This document shows positions 1-8,477 of a stretch of DNA of 64,000 bases, piece by piece. Position numbers and translations under genes: made by a program. Each line of letters opens with the position of its first letter. Within the stretch, counting starts at the first letter, position 1. The stretch lies in the NCBI GenBank assembly GCA_028280485.1, contig JANQLS010000112.1:1-64000 (forward strand), given 5' to 3'. Source of the stretch: Planctomycetota bacterium (GTDB taxonomy: Bacteria; Planctomycetota; UBA8108; JACQVS01). The notes beneath the pieces are model-generated. The model was given only the letters and a program-made list of their open reading frames with translations. It was not told the DNA's origin and did no database searches.

Positions 1-31
1 TTAAGCGACCGATAGTCGCGACCCTTATTAA

Positions 32-60
32 TTTTTTATGCGGCGTAGTCGCATAAAAAA
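32..60. terminator. Symmetric A/T-flanked hairpin
   Basis: An 11-bp perfect inverted repeat (TTTTTTATGCG / CGCATAAAAAA) encloses a 7-base loop. It abuts the next hairpin at 62-91, so rpsI is followed by two back-to-back terminator-like structures. It could also terminate a plus-strand gene lying to the left of the window. The first 30 bases hold nothing recognisable. Confidence 0.6.
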
Positions 61-61
61 A

Positions 62-91
62 GCCGCCAGTAATAAAACAGGCGGCTTTTTT
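62..91 (-). terminator. Intrinsic terminator after rpsI
   Basis: The stem GCCGCC / GGCGGC (62-67 and 80-85) has A-rich flank on one side and six T on the other, and a 12-base loop. Read on the minus strand it ends in a run of U shortly after the rpsI stop, so it is the likely end of the rplM-rpsI transcript. The flanking A and T runs make it able to act in both directions. Confidence 0.8.
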
Positions 92-128
92 CGAAAGTAA
101 TATTTGATATATAGAAGACGATCGAAGA

Positions 129-536
129 TCAACGCTTCGAGAATTGGAAGCTTCTACGTGCTCCAGCTCTACCGTATTTCTTACGCTCTTTTCTACGTGC
201 GTCTACGGTGAGAAGCTTGGTTTTTCTCAAGGGCTCTTCGTACTCAGAATTGAATTTAACTAATGCACGAGCCAAACCTAAAGCGGTTGCACCTGACTGA
301 CCGGTAAATCCACCACCAGAAACTCGAACTAAAACATCGACTTCACTGGCACAGCCAACAGCATTTAAAGGCGCAAGAACTCGAGCACTTTCACTGGGCT
401 TGGGAAAGTAAGCTTCGATGTCTCGTTTATTGATGAGAAACTTTCCTGAACCAGGAACAACTCTCACGCGAGCAACAGATGACTTACGACGTCCGGTGCC
501 GTTTATATCAGGAGTTTTCTTCTCTTTGGCAGCCAT
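129..536 (-). CDS. rpsI: 30S ribosomal protein S9 (uS9)
   Basis: Small-subunit ribosomal protein whose C-terminal tail reaches the P-site tRNA. The 135-residue product shows the family core GTGRRKSSVARVR near residue 14, GGGFTGQSGA in the middle, and the conserved basic end RKKYGRAGARRSFQFSKR. Length is near the bacterial norm of about 130. It follows rplM by 72 bp on the same strand, the usual L13-S9 pair, and is probably co-transcribed from the promoter at 1223-1251. A terminator follows at 62-91. Confidence 0.97.
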   Translation of the reverse strand: MAAKEKKTPDINGTGRRKSSVARVRVVPGSGKFLINKRDIEAYFPKPSESARVLAPLNAVGCASEVDVLVRVSGGGFTGQSGATALGLARALVKFNSEYEEPLRKTKLLTVDARRKERKKYGRAGARRSFQFSKR

Positions 537-608
537 TTGATCTCAAAGCCTATTGGCTTCGTCCTCAATTTTAATTTTTAATGTGCTCTGTGAACACGTG
601 AATAATTT

Positions 609-1055
609 TTACTTAATTTCAACTGTCTCGGGTGACTGAGCACCATGTTGGTGATCATCACCAGCGTAGACTTTAAGTCGAGAAAGATAGGCCTTTCCCA
701 GCTTCGTCTTAGGCAACATTCTCTTGATAGCCAATTTGACGATGCGGTCGGGGAACTTCTCTTGCATCTCTTCGTAAGAGATTTCTTTCAAGCCACCAAC
801 CCAGCCAGTGTGATAGCGATAAACCTTCTTTTGGGCTTTCGCACCAGAAATGGCAACTTTCTCGGCGTTGGTGATCACGAGGAAATGACCTGAATCCACT
901 CCAGGGGTGAACTCGGGATCTTTCTTTCCCATCAAGATCATCGCAGCTTCCACTGCGAGCTTTCCAAGAGTTTTACCGGTGGCATCGATGTGATACCAAT
1001 TACGTTTCACATCGGCAGGCTTTAATCGAAATGATTTGGGCTTTAAGACGGCCAT
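609..1055 (-). CDS. rplM: 50S ribosomal protein L13 (uL13)
   Basis: Large-subunit assembly protein. The 148-residue product carries the family features WYHIDATGKTLGKLA near residue 20, the GKKDPEFTPGVDSGHFLVITNAE segment, and the MLPKTKLGKAYLSRLKVY motif near residue 113. The length fits the bacterial family (about 142-150). It is the first gene of the rplM-rpsI operon. A 160-base leader lies between its promoter and the ATG; L13 represses its own operon in E. coli, so a similar control through this leader is possible but not shown. Confidence 0.97.
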   Translation of the reverse strand: MAVLKPKSFRLKPADVKRNWYHIDATGKTLGKLAVEAAMILMGKKDPEFTPGVDSGHFLVITNAEKVAISGAKAQKKVYRYHTGWVGGLKEISYEEMQEKFPDRIVKLAIKRMLPKTKLGKAYLSRLKVYAGDDHQHGAQSPETVEIK

Positions 1056-1222
1056 GATATTAGATTTCCAAGGTTAAAAACTTCGACATCCAGTTCGTTC
1101 AATCATTCCCCTCGCTGCTGAGGTCCCAATGGTTAAAGCAATGGGGTTGAAGCACTGGGAGAGCATTCAGAAGCAGCTTGAGGAGGTGCGCCGAGCGGTG
1201 GCGCCTGGAGTCAAAGGGTCGA

Positions 1223-1251
1223 AATATAACTGTTTAGGGAGGGTAAGTCAA
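1223..1251 (-). promoter_or_regulatory. Sigma70-type promoter for rplM-rpsI
   Basis: On the minus strand the -35 box TTGACT (1246-1251) is followed after exactly 17 bases by the -10 box TATATT (1223-1228), upstream of rplM in the same direction. Transcription would start near 1216, giving a leader of about 160 bases before the rplM ATG. No other gene lies in between. Confidence 0.75.
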
Positions 1252-1347
1252 TTACTGTCTCTAGGAAATAAATCGCTGAAAAGGGTAAAATGGGACTTGG
1301 TTTTCCAACCGGCAAGAAAAAGCCATAAACATATAAAATTAAATAAG

Positions 1348-2109
1348 TTAAGACACTTCGCCTCGAAGCGAGCTCAAGGCCCCCAAAAAGATGACCGCCG
1401 TTGAGGTCTTCATTACCGGCCCCGGGAATCCCAGGGTCCTCAAACCGAGCTCTTGAGTGCGCTCCAATTCACGGGGACTCCATCCCCCCTCGGGACCGAT
1501 GAGAACCCACGGTCCGCGGGAATGATCTTGCCACGGCCCCAAAGCATTCAGCACCCCCGATCCCTTTAAAGTGCTCCCCCCCGGCACCGCCAACCATGAA
1601 GCGCTCAATTCATCGCTCTCCTGACGGGCGCTCAGAAACTCATTAAACGATTGAGGAGGTTCGACTCGAAGTGGAACTTGGCGTCGACACTGCTCCGCCG
1701 ACTCTTTGGCGATGCGCTGCCAACGTTCGAATTTCTTCGATCCGTCTTTAGGTTTCGAAATCGTTCTCTCGGTGATGAGAGGTTGCAAGACATTCAAACC
1801 CGTTTCGGAGCCAAACCTAATAGCGACTTCGATCGCATCGCCTTTGGCAATCCCCACGGCAACCCGCATAGAACTCAATTCGGGTATGCGTTCTAAGCTT
1901 TTGTCTCCTAATTGGATTTTGATGATCTTGCGACCGGGATCGACTTCCGATATCACCCCCTGATACATCTCACCGTTACCATCTCCAACTTCGACGGTAT
2001 CACCTTTGGATCTTCGCAGAACGGATATGAGATGTCGGTACTCGTTCTCCCCGACAACAATCTCCTTGTGAGGGAGAGCGCCAGCAAAAAACAGGCGAGG
2101 AATTCTCAT
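1348..2109 (-). CDS. rsmE: 16S rRNA (uracil1498-N3)-methyltransferase
   Basis: SPOUT-class methyltransferase that makes m3U1498 in 16S rRNA. The 253-residue product has an N-terminal PUA-like barrel (MRIPRLFF..., HLISVLRRSKGD) and a C-terminal trefoil-knot SAM site with LIGPEGGWSPRELE near residue 200 and the LGFPGPVMKTSTAVIF segment near 228, which corresponds to the family's LG.RILRTETA motif with unusual residues. Its start overlaps the stop of the preceding TMTC-like gene by 4 bp, so it is the last cistron of the glycosyltransferase operon. The function is not obviously linked to those genes. Confidence 0.9.
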   Translation of the reverse strand: MRIPRLFFAGALPHKEIVVGENEYRHLISVLRRSKGDTVEVGDGNGEMYQGVISEVDPGRKIIKIQLGDKSLERIPELSSMRVAVGIAKGDAIEVAIRFGSETGLNVLQPLITERTISKPKDGSKKFERWQRIAKESAEQCRRQVPLRVEPPQSFNEFLSARQESDELSASWLAVPGGSTLKGSGVLNALGPWQDHSRGPWVLIGPEGGWSPRELERTQELGLRTLGFPGPVMKTSTAVIFLGALSSLRGEVS

Positions 2110-5090
2110 CCTTGATTTTCCTTATCAGGATCCTTTGAGAGTTCTTGCTCTAAGAGCTTCGGAAGCAATTGAGATTGAACAAAATCTTGAATGCGCTTCT
2201 TTTCAACGGGGTCTTCTAACTCATTGTCGTAGAGTTCAAAGTACTCACTCGCTTTGACCCAGTTTTCCATTTCAAAATAAGTCATCGCCTGTGCTTTTAA
2301 AACCTCCGAGCGAGGATGCTCTGCCTTTCGAGCGAGATCCAAGAGACGCAATGCTTCGTGGGGAGCTTTCGATCTCAACAATAAGGCGAGATTATAATAA
2401 GCGTGAGCCTTCCCGACCACTTTACCCTCAAAGTAACCCACATATTTAATCAAATAGCGCTCAGCCCGCTCCTTTTCTTTTCGATGGGCTAAACAGTAAT
2501 CGGCAAGATCTAAATAAATATCTCGCGCATCGGGATCGACTTCTAAACCTTGAAGTAAAAAGCCCTCAAAATCTTTGAACTTCCTCAACTTTAAGGCGAT
2601 CTGTCCGAGTAAACGAAGCCCTTCAGCTCTAAATGGAGCATTCCACGCATTGGGTTCTTGCTCAGCGACCTTTTTAAATAAATCTTGGGCGGCAAAGATT
2701 TGTTGATCATCAAAATGAAGCCGGCCCTGTTGGAGCATACTGGCGAGACGACGCTTCTGAGTATCGACTTCATCTTCAGAGTTCGTATTGTTCTTCGCGA
2801 GCTCGCGTTTCGCGATTACGTTTTGAAGGCCCTTTTGAACTTCGGGAAGCCCCGGCTGAATTTTCTCTAAGCGCTTGTAGAGTTCTTCCGCTCGATCTAA
2901 GTTGGTCCGCACTTCTTCGAGATTCGCTAAACTTAAAAGAGCCGCTGGGAATTTTGGATCGTGTTGAAGAGCCTTTTCTAACTCGATAACCGCTCGTTCG
3001 ATATCGCCTTTGAGATTGTAAATCTTAGCGACGCGGAAGATGTGATTCTTAACTCGGGTATCTTTTCCCATCTCTTTGATAACAGGATCCATAAGGGATA
3101 AAGCCTGGTCGTACTCGGCGATTTGAGCCAAAGCATCGGCGACCTCCCCGACCAATAAGTAGCGAGCTTCAAGCTTTCCGTTCTCTCGAACGTAGCTGTA
3201 CGCCTTTTGAAAAGCTCGGGCTGCTTTCTTCTTATCCTGTTGGAGTCGGTACAAGGCCCCCAGTTGATAGTGAGAGGCCTTAACGAGTTCGTCAGAATTA
3301 AAGGCCTTATTCTTAGAAGCGATGGCTTCCATGACTTTCAGCTCTTCTTCAGCCTTTTGAATCTCATTCTTCTTCAGCAGTGCCAAAAACAGATGGTAAC
3401 GAAGCACAAAGTAGTCAGCGTGCTCCGACACTATTTTTCCATCGACATCGGTCTGTTCCATCAACCAACGGTAATCGGTGATGGCTAATTCACTGAAGCG
3501 TTGAATTTCACCTTTATCTTTCAAGAAATCCGTCAGCCTTAAAAGTGAGTCAGCGCGAAAATTCTTGGCTTGAAGGAGGTGACCAAATAAGAGCGGCTCT
3601 TGTTTGAGCCCCTCGAGGTCTTCTTCTAAAATGGAAATCGCTTTTTGATAAGCATCCGAAGCCTTGCGTAATTCATTCTTGGCTTGGATATCCCCTGTCG
3701 GTCTCAATTGAGAGATGGCTCTTAACTCATTTCCATAACCAATATGGGCCCTGGCACAACGTGGATGCGACTGAGAGGCCGAGGCCCATAGAGCCAAAGG
3801 ACTCCTCCATTCGTAGCATCGAGACCAACTGAAGATGAAACAGATAAAAAGAAGGATCACGGCCGTCAGGCGCGCGTGAATCAAAGACTTCTTTTCCCAA
3901 CGAACGTAGGTAGCGATCAGAAATAAGAGAATCCCCAGCCCCGGTAGATACACAAATCGCTCGGCAAAACGTTCCGGAATAGGTATGAACTGGAGAACTG
4001 GAGTTAAAGTGCCTACAAAAAACAGGAGGCCAAAGGCGAATGCCGCGTTCTTTTTAACGAGAGCGTAAAGGCCTCCCAAAATCATCATTAGGACGAAAAT
4101 CCACGCTAATGGAGTCGACCAGGGATCGGTGAAACTTTTAGAGATCGGGATCGCGTCGTAGGAGTAGTCGATCGTCTGATTCAGGGGGATTAAAAGTAAG
4201 CTTAAATACTTCACGACGTAACGAGGAGCGGTCAACCAAGTAGAGCTGGTTTCTCCCCCCAAAGGTCGGGCGATTAGACTTTCATCGGTAACCTTAAAGT
4301 AAATGAAGAGCCCCGCAATCAACCAAACTAAAGCTTGAGTGAGTACTCGTGGGAGGCTCCATCGGCGCCTTAGACAAAGATCAAAGAGCACCATCACCGC
4401 TGGGAGCGTGATCACCATCTCCTTAGAAAAAAGCCCCAGTATAAAAAAGAGGGGAACAAGGATGATGCTCGTCCAAGAACTCGGCTCTCGGGGTGTTTCT
4501 TTAGAGAGCTCAAACAACCCTCGGCCCTTACCGACATAAACAAAGAGCACCAGCAAGAAGAAGAACAGGGAGAGCACATCTCGGCGTCCTGAGATGTAAA
4601 CCACCGCTTCGGTTTGAATGGGATGGAGAGCAAAAAGAAGACTAAAGATCCACGGAGCCCAAGAACCTCCAAACAAGCGCCGAGCTAAGAAAAAGACCAA
4701 GCCCGCGTTGAGGATGTGGATGATGAGATTGCTGGTGTGAAAGACCCAAGTTGGAGGATTATCCGGATCGAAATTGGGCGTGACCGCCTTAGCGATTTGG
4801 TAGTCGATGGCATACGACAAGAATCGAACGGGACGATAGTTTGGACGAACTTCTTCATCATCCCAGCGATCTGAAAAGATGTTAAAGATCTCACCGATAT
4901 TCGAAAGCTCTCGAATCGAGGTGTTATCTTTCACCAGCTTGACATCATCGAAGGTATAGCCCCCCGTTAACGCTCCCGAAAACAAGTAGGGAGCGAGGAT
5001 GATGCCGACAAACGCGAGCACGCCCAAGACTTTCAACTTTAGGCTTGAGGAGCTCGAATTTGGAGTGGAGGTCAAACTGGGAGAACTCAT
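2106..5090 (-). CDS. TMTC-like polytopic glycosyltransferase with C-terminal TPRs
   Basis: The 994-residue protein starts with a membrane domain of roughly ten or more helices (residues 20-430). It contains the patterns FDDVKLVKDN near residue 49, NYRPVRFLSYAID near 84, HILNAGLVFFLARRLF near 128 and LHPIQTEAVVYISGRRD near 155. These match the family of eukaryotic TMTC O-mannosyltransferases and bacterial relatives, which are GT-C-fold enzymes using a polyprenyl-phosphate sugar. From about residue 440 to the end it is helical TPR repeats, as in TMTCs. The operon neighbour at 7082-8131 resembles polyprenyl-phosphate hexose synthases and could make the donor. Donor sugar and acceptor protein are not known; the TPR half may select the acceptor. 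It ends in an overlap with rsmE. Confidence 0.75.
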   Translation of the reverse strand: MSSPSLTSTPNSSSSSLKLKVLGVLAFVGIILAPYLFSGALTGGYTFDDVKLVKDNTSIRELSNIGEIFNIFSDRWDDEEVRPNYRPVRFLSYAIDYQIAKAVTPNFDPDNPPTWVFHTSNLIIHILNAGLVFFLARRLFGGSWAPWIFSLLFALHPIQTEAVVYISGRRDVLSLFFFLLVLFVYVGKGRGLFELSKETPREPSSWTSIILVPLFFILGLFSKEMVITLPAVMVLFDLCLRRRWSLPRVLTQALVWLIAGLFIYFKVTDESLIARPLGGETSSTWLTAPRYVVKYLSLLLIPLNQTIDYSYDAIPISKSFTDPWSTPLAWIFVLMMILGGLYALVKKNAAFAFGLLFFVGTLTPVLQFIPIPERFAERFVYLPGLGILLFLIATYVRWEKKSLIHARLTAVILLFICFIFSWSRCYEWRSPLALWASASQSHPRCARAHIGYGNELRAISQLRPTGDIQAKNELRKASDAYQKAISILEEDLEGLKQEPLLFGHLLQAKNFRADSLLRLTDFLKDKGEIQRFSELAITDYRWLMEQTDVDGKIVSEHADYFVLRYHLFLALLKKNEIQKAEEELKVMEAIASKNKAFNSDELVKASHYQLGALYRLQQDKKKAARAFQKAYSYVRENGKLEARYLLVGEVADALAQIAEYDQALSLMDPVIKEMGKDTRVKNHIFRVAKIYNLKGDIERAVIELEKALQHDPKFPAALLSLANLEEVRTNLDRAEELYKRLEKIQPGLPEVQKGLQNVIAKRELAKNNTNSEDEVDTQKRRLASMLQQGRLHFDDQQIFAAQDLFKKVAEQEPNAWNAPFRAEGLRLLGQIALKLRKFKDFEGFLLQGLEVDPDARDIYLDLADYCLAHRKEKERAERYLIKYVGYFEGKVVGKAHAYYNLALLLRSKAPHEALRLLDLARKAEHPRSEVLKAQAMTYFEMENWVKASEYFELYDNELEDPVEKKRIQDFVQSQLLPKLLEQELSKDPDKENQG

Positions 5091-5097
5091 TTAATCT

Positions 5098-5841
5098 TTA
5101 GGCCTCTTCACGAGTCTTTTTAACTGTGCCTGCCTGAGTTGGCTTTAACAGATGCACCCCTGAGAGTGCAAAGAGTTGAGGACGAAACTGAGCTAAGGGC
5201 TCGGTCAGAGTTTTAATTAGAGGCCACCGCGGTGGAGCCAAACCATCCCAAGCACTCGAAAGAAGCTCTAACTGACTTTCTTCAAAAAGTCGCAATTGAT
5301 CTTTAACCGAGAAATGTTTGATGTGAGGATCATCGTGACCTCCAAAACTCGGAACTCCCAATAAGCCTCGAATTCGACTGACGAAATGCCATTCATTCGG
5401 AAGTGAGATGAGGAGCACTCCATCATCGCTCAAGGCATTCACCAGGCTCTCGATCATTTGAACGGGCCGGTGAACATGCTCTAAAACTTCCAAGCAGGCG
5501 ATCACGTCGAAGCGTTTTTCGATTTCTTCGTGTTCCAAATCTCGACACTCTACGGGAAGATCATTCTCTTGGGCCATTTGAACGGCTCGAGGAGAAAGCT
5601 CCAATCCCTGAGCTTGATATCCCGCTTGCAAGAAGACTTCTAAGGCGAATCCCGGCCCACAGCCGACTTCTAAAAAGGATCCGGAATGCTCACCGCGAAC
5701 CTGACGGAGCAACTCTAAACCGAGTCGAGCTCGTCCTCGACTTCGCATCCGGGTGCGTTCTAGGGAACGCTCATCCCAGTAGCGGTCGTAGTAGTTCGTG
5801 TTAGAGGGAACCTCTTGGGTCATCGTGCGCTTCTCACTCAT
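5098..5841 (-). CDS. Class I SAM-dependent methyltransferase
   Basis: Methyltransf_11/23-like enzyme. The SAM-binding glycine motif FLEVGCGPGFALEVF lies near residue 60, the acidic end of strand 2 is at GLELS, and the motif IACLEVLEHV near residue 110 is typical of small-molecule or glycan methyltransferases. The open frame extends to 5850, but the ATG at 5841 overlaps the TGA of the preceding glycosyltransferase (ATGA) and is the more likely start, giving about 247 residues. It sits between two glycosyltransferases and the TMTC-like gene, so a sugar or lipid-linked glycan is a reasonable substrate, but this is inference. Confidence 0.8.
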   Translation of the reverse strand: MSEKRTMTQEVPSNTNYYDRYWDERSLERTRMRSRGRARLGLELLRQVRGEHSGSFLEVGCGPGFALEVFLQAGYQAQGLELSPRAVQMAQENDLPVECRDLEHEEIEKRFDVIACLEVLEHVHRPVQMIESLVNALSDDGVLLISLPNEWHFVSRIRGLLGVPSFGGHDDPHIKHFSVKDQLRLFEESQLELLSSAWDGLAPPRWPLIKTLTEPLAQFRPQLFALSGVHLLKPTQAGTVKKTREEA

Positions 5842-7085
5842 GAGGAACATTGCGATTCAGAAAACGGCTGGGATTGAGAATCTGGATTTCTCTCCTCCAG
5901 CAAGGAGGAAATCATAGCTGAAACTTGTTGCGCTCGCGACTCTATACTCAGGGGTTGATCAGCGAAATCTCTTTCGATATCTGAACGTAAATTATTGAGC
6001 TTCTGACGATCGTCGAGGATGAACTTCAATGTCTCAACATAACTTTGGTCATCTAAGGCCCAACCGTATTGGCCTTCGTTCAAGAGCTTTGGAATATTTC
6101 CTACTCGACTTGAAAGTACCGGCGTTCCCGAGTGCAAAGCTTCCATCACGACCAGAGGACTGCCTTCTGATTCTGACGGTAACACCAAGAGGTCCGCTGA
6201 ACGATGAAACTTCGCAACCTCACTCGGATCTTTTCGACCATAAGTGAGAATCGAATGGGGATGCAGTTGAGATAAATCTTCTAATGCAATTCGATCTTGC
6301 CCTTGCCCGATGATATGGAGCCGTGCTTGATCGAGGATCCATTCTTCTCCAGCCCACTGCTGAGCTAAAGAGAGGATGCCCTTCTTCGGATCGAGATCTC
6401 CGATATAGACGACTTCCAGCTTCGTAGAATCGAAATTCAATTCACGACGAGCCTCTTCGCGTCCTCGAAACGTAAACTGATCTTTAGGTAGCCCCATCGA
6501 AAGTTCGATCGCTTTATCGGGATCCAATGAAAACTCTCTCATCGCCACTTGAAGAAGCTCTTCACTCACACCGAAACACAGGCTTGCCCGATCCAAAGTA
6601 GCCTTAGTCAAAAAACGGCTGAGGGAAGACTTCGGAGCGACTTGGAGTAAATCAGAACCGTGAGCATGAACGATCAGTGGAATGTTCAACCATTTGGCTG
6701 CCCAAGCTCCGATCAATCCCGTGGGCAAAACCCAATGGGCGTAAATCAATTCAGCGGATTCTCGACGACAGGCTTTAATCGTTTCACGAAAGCCGTTCAT
6801 CAAATAACGCATCAACATCCACTTCGAAGGCTTCTCAATTTCTTTAAGCCTTAAACCACTTGAAGAGTAAGGAAATCGCGAAACGGGAAGCGGGCTTTCG
6901 AATGCTTGCAGTGGATCTGTCTTTTTAACTTGAGGGGCGACCACGCAGCCAGAATAACCGAGGTCGACGAGGGCCCGAATCCAGTTCTGGATAAAAATCC
7001 CTCTCGTTGGATCTGAGGGTGCGGGGTAAGCAGCCGTGAGAAAACAAATCGAGCCGCCTTTTGATGGGGCCGCTTGATCGATCAC
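5838..7085 (-). CDS. Glycosyltransferase family 4 protein
   Basis: GT-B-fold glycosyltransferase of 415 residues. It has an N-terminal acceptor domain beginning SICFLTAAYPAPSDPTRG, the IVHAHGSDLL motif near residue 140, and the C-terminal donor-binding region VVYIGDLDPKKGI near 228 with the retaining EX7E motif ESEGSPLVVMEAL near 305. It starts with GTG in a GTGA overlap with the upstream family 2 gene and ends in an ATGA overlap with the methyltransferase, showing translational coupling. Likely cytoplasmic, using a nucleotide sugar. The sugar transferred cannot be told from sequence. Confidence 0.88.
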   Translation of the reverse strand: MIDQAAPSKGGSICFLTAAYPAPSDPTRGIFIQNWIRALVDLGYSGCVVAPQVKKTDPLQAFESPLPVSRFPYSSSGLRLKEIEKPSKWMLMRYLMNGFRETIKACRRESAELIYAHWVLPTGLIGAWAAKWLNIPLIVHAHGSDLLQVAPKSSLSRFLTKATLDRASLCFGVSEELLQVAMREFSLDPDKAIELSMGLPKDQFTFRGREEARRELNFDSTKLEVVYIGDLDPKKGILSLAQQWAGEEWILDQARLHIIGQGQDRIALEDLSQLHPHSILTYGRKDPSEVAKFHRSADLLVLPSESEGSPLVVMEALHSGTPVLSSRVGNIPKLLNEGQYGWALDDQSYVETLKFILDDRQKLNNLRSDIERDFADQPLSIESRAQQVSAMISSLLEERNPDSQSQPFSESQCSS

Positions 7086-8131
7086 GGTTTGGGTGCTCCA
7101 CTCTCAGTTTGCGTTCGGCTTGGAGACGAAGAAATTTCTTCCGTTCGCCGAGGCAATATTTCTTCACTGACGGGACCTTCGGTGTCGGATTCCTTTTGTT
7201 GGGTTCGCTTCACCGCGAGTTCGGCCAACAAACCCATCGTCGAAAGTTGAGTTCCGACCACTATGGATAAGACTCCAAAGATCAACAAAGGATAGCGGCT
7301 TTGAATCGTTCCCGTCGAGATCTTTAGGAACGTGATATAAGCCGAAATAATAAACCCAATCAAAAAGGTGAGAGCACCTAAGCCTAAAAAGAATCGGCTG
7401 GGTCGACGTTCGAAACGTTCCATAAAAAGCAAAACGAGAAGGTCGACCAATCCATGAAAGACGCGCTCTCCACCGTAGCGGGAATTGCCGTGACGTCTCG
7501 GGTGATGCGGAATGGGAGCTTCCGAAACTCGGAATCCCTTCCAGTAAGCCAAGAGAGGAATGAAGCGATGGAAGCCACCTTCGATCGTGATCGCTTCGAT
7601 GACTTCACGTCTCATGACCTTCAGGCCGCAATTTATATCCTGAAGAGGAACTCCCGAGAGAGCCGAAACCAATCGATTAAAGGCTCTCGAGGCATTGACC
7701 TTCAATGGGGGATCTTGACGTTCTTTTCTCCAACCGGTGACTAAATCAAAGCCACCATTTTCAGCTCCCGGTGATCGAATCTTTTCGACGAGATCTAAAA
7801 TCGATTCCGGTTCTTCTTGAAGATCGCCATCCAAAGTGGCGATCAACTCCCCCTCTGCCAACTGGAAGCCTCGAGCTAAGGCCCTCGATTTTCCAAAGGA
7901 ACGCGCAAATCGAATTCCTCTTAGGAGTGAGTCTTCGGCTGAAAGTTCAGCGATCAGTTGAGGAGTATCATCCGTACTTCCATCATCGATGAAAAGAATC
8001 TCCGACTCCTTCGGCAAGCAAGCTCGCAAGCGAGTGTAGAGCTCTCGCAACGTGGGGCTTTCATTCCGTACAGGAATGACCACACTGATCGGAGGGCGAG
8101 TCGAAGGTGAGGAGAGAGGGTTTCTAATCAA
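7082..8131 (-). CDS. Family 2 glycosyltransferase, polyprenyl-phosphate hexose synthase-like
   Basis: GT-A enzyme of 349 residues. It shows VVIPVRNESPTLREL near residue 18, ILFIDDGSTDD near 45, ATLDGDLQEEP with the metal-binding acidic motif near 97, and CGLKVMRREV near 160. After residue 240 come two hydrophobic helices (RFFLGLGALTFLIGF and YPLLIFGVLSIVVG), the arrangement of DPM1/GtrB/ArnC-type polyprenyl-phosphate glycosyltransferases. A polar tail of about 60 residues follows. The start is TTG preceded by AAGG at 7 bases. It is the first gene of the operon and a logical source of the lipid-linked sugar for the TMTC-like enzyme encoded three genes downstream. Confidence 0.85.
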   Translation of the reverse strand: MIRNPLSSPSTRPPISVVIPVRNESPTLRELYTRLRACLPKESEILFIDDGSTDDTPQLIAELSAEDSLLRGIRFARSFGKSRALARGFQLAEGELIATLDGDLQEEPESILDLVEKIRSPGAENGGFDLVTGWRKERQDPPLKVNASRAFNRLVSALSGVPLQDINCGLKVMRREVIEAITIEGGFHRFIPLLAYWKGFRVSEAPIPHHPRRHGNSRYGGERVFHGLVDLLVLLFMERFERRPSRFFLGLGALTFLIGFIISAYITFLKISTGTIQSRYPLLIFGVLSIVVGTQLSTMGLLAELAVKRTQQKESDTEGPVSEEILPRRTEEISSSPSRTQTESGAPKP

Positions 8132-8477
8132 GAATGAACCTTATGTCTAATTGAAGAAATGAGAATATGCTCTCAGGTCGAATTCTGGATAGACAGAATT
8201 CTTCACTGAGATAAGAGGCAAGGTTCGTGCCTTTTGGGATCGTATCTGAATTCACAAGAATTTGTGGGGTTTCGATTTAATGCTGATTCACTAAAAGATT
8301 GAAGTCGTAGCCAAATTCGCCAGGATTTGGGGGGATTTGGCTTAAGGTCTAATGGGTCAAAAGGCTGGTCCCGTAGCCAAATTCGCCAGAATTTGGGCCG
8401 ATCGATCTTTAAATCTAGTCCCAAATTTAGACGCTAAGTGTCATGTTCATGTCACCACCCAGGTCTTCCGGCACAGC
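8132..8477. repeat. Gene-free gap with three 65-66 bp repeat units (REP-like hairpins)
   Basis: Three units begin near 8243, 8307 and 8373. The last two read GTAGCCAAATTC, a GCCA loop, then GRATTTGG, forming 8-bp stems (8311-8330 with one wobble; 8377-8396 perfect) next to a GTAG tetranucleotide on the plus strand. The first unit (8243-8262) is degenerate, with AATTC-ACAA-GAATT. The minus strand is open from 8424 to 8203 and would encode a 22-residue repeat with the core WRIWLR, but there is no clear ribosome-binding site. I regard it as a by-product of the repeat. Confidence 0.7.

Noticed and set aside
1129..1404. Plus-strand frame of 91 residues
   Set aside because: It overlaps the rplM promoter and leader and the 3' end of rsmE on the other strand, with no ribosome-binding site and no family look.
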